Under the pieces are notes generated by a model. The model had not been told where the DNA came from, ran no database searches, and saw only the letters and a list, made by a program, of their open reading frames with translations. This document shows positions 61,279 to 64,000 of a DNA stretch of 64,000 bases, one piece after another. The translations under genes and the position numbers were made by a program. The stretch is from contig JAIEPH010000026.1 of NCBI GenBank assembly GCA_019749805.1, forward strand, positions 216,735 to 280,734, read 5' to 3'. How positions within the stretch are numbered: position 1 is the stretch's first letter; every line of letters starts with the position of its first letter. Source of the stretch: Mycobacteriaceae bacterium. Its GTDB lineage: Bacteria; Actinomycetota; Actinomycetes; Mycobacteriales; Mycobacteriaceae.

Positions 61279-61663
61279 GCAGCAGCGGTGCCTTCTCCAG
61301 CGGCAGCGCACCCTCGGGATCGCAGATCGCGAGGAGACGACGGACCTGCTTGCCGGCCTGCAGCACCCACGTGGCTTCGCATCCGCAACAGATCACGTTG
61401 ATGTTGTGCAGTGCCGCGAAGCCCGCGGTACCGAGGAAATCCACCAGGCGTAGGTCGATGATCACGTGCGTCGAACCCGGGATGTGACGCTGGACGTAGC
61501 CGGCGAGCTCACGGCAGTTCGCCGCGTCGATCTCACCCTCAACGGTGACGGTGACCGTTGACGGGTCATCGCGGTGTGCGCTGAACACCCCGCGGTGGTG
61601 CACCTCGCGCTTGCCGATGGATTCGGGATCGGGTCGGAATACGCGGGAAGTACTGATGGTCAC
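61262..61663 (-). CDS. STAS-domain protein (anti-sigma-factor-antagonist-like)
   Basis: 133 residues from GTG 61661-61663 with GGAGG 7 nt upstream. An N-terminal extension of 35 residues precedes the STAS fold: [48 protein letters not shown]. The place of the phosphorylatable Ser of SpoIIAA-like proteins (DxxG-S-A-G) has Thr (FLGTAG). [11 protein letters not shown] adds three cysteines not usual for STAS, possibly redox- or metal-responsive. It lies 207 nt downstream of pknG on the same strand and may be its transcriptional partner. Its sigma-factor partner is not in the window. Confidence 0.83.
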   Translation of the reverse strand: MTISTSRVFRPDPESIGKREVHHRGVFSAHRDDPSTVTVTVEGEIDAANCRELAGYVQRHIPGSTHVIIDLRLVDFLGTAGFAALHNINVICCGCEATWVLQAGKQVRRLLAICDPEGALPLEKAPLLLTPVQ

Positions 61664-61870
61664 TTTGGGCCTCCTCAGTCGAACTGGGATACCGTCAGGG
61701 GATCAGGCCCTACTTCTCAAAGCCGCTGTGACGTCACCGGTTGGCTGTCCTCTCAACCTGCGGGAAACGCTACTACGAATTTCGTCGGATGACTATGACA
61801 GGTTGATGAGGGATTAGTGCTCGTATTACCTGCGACCCCGGCTAAATGCTACGGATATCGTTGCTGATCG

Positions 61871-64000
<2,130 letters not shown>

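Overview
The window is high-GC actinobacterial DNA, and its gene content and order point to a mycobacterium, most likely a fast-growing Mycolicibacterium-type species. Markers include mycothiol synthase (mshD), F420-dependent glucose-6-phosphate dehydrogenase (fgd), DesA1, LmeA, PknG and CadI. Two blocks follow the Mycobacterium tuberculosis order as I remember it. Bases 1-31.5 kb match roughly Rv0808-Rv0826 (purF to a DUF2236 gene). Bases 48.3-64 kb match Rv0406c-Rv0410c (MBL protein, fgd, pta, ackA, pknG). All gene names are from recognition of the translated sequence; no database was searched.

Region 1 (0-12.5 kb) is mostly housekeeping: the purF 3' end, purM, a DUF3073 protein, a YgfZ-type protein, an aminodeoxychorismate-lyase-like enzyme and a nitrobindin. 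It also holds a sulfur operon (DUF4395 protein, rhodanese CysA2, SseC) preceded by a leaderless Cys-rich leader peptide, then thiX-lmeA and the translationally coupled glnR-mshD pair. Region 2 (12.5-19.3 kb) is an arsenic/metal island: two CadI/ArsI-type proteins, two ArsR repressors, an ECF sigma factor with a Cys-rich tail, an Acr3 efflux pump, an arsenate reductase and an ArsR-arsenate reductase fusion. It lies directly next to the Pst phosphate (and arsenate) importer pstS-pstC-pstA-pstB (19.5-23.4 kb), whose promoter carries a PHO-box-like direct repeat. phoU, an LCP cell-wall ligase, a dihydrouridine synthase, desA1, two secreted paralogues and a TetR/DUF2236 pair follow.

Region 3 (32-48 kb) starts with four tRNA genes (Lys on the minus strand; Glu, Asp and Phe on the plus strand). 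It is then accessory and metabolic: a P450-hydrolase-SDR operon, a quinone-oxidoreductase-like enzyme, MBL and SnoaL-like proteins, a TetR regulator with two near-identical palindromic operators, a frameshifted 13E12-type HNH gene, three SRPBCC proteins around a CoA transferase, and a decayed SDR.

Region 4 (48-64 kb) carries fgd, an unusual synthase-dependent exopolysaccharide-like operon (a polytopic protein, a BcsA-like GT2 synthase, a BcsB-like protein and a GT-C-like protein, all overlapping by 4 nt), pta-ackA, a STAS protein and pknG, which is cut by the window end. The exopolysaccharide-like operon is the best candidate for a little-described system. The Cys leader, the small-ORF/hairpin locus at 5.4-5.6 kb and the twin-operator TetR locus are the most interesting regulatory elements.
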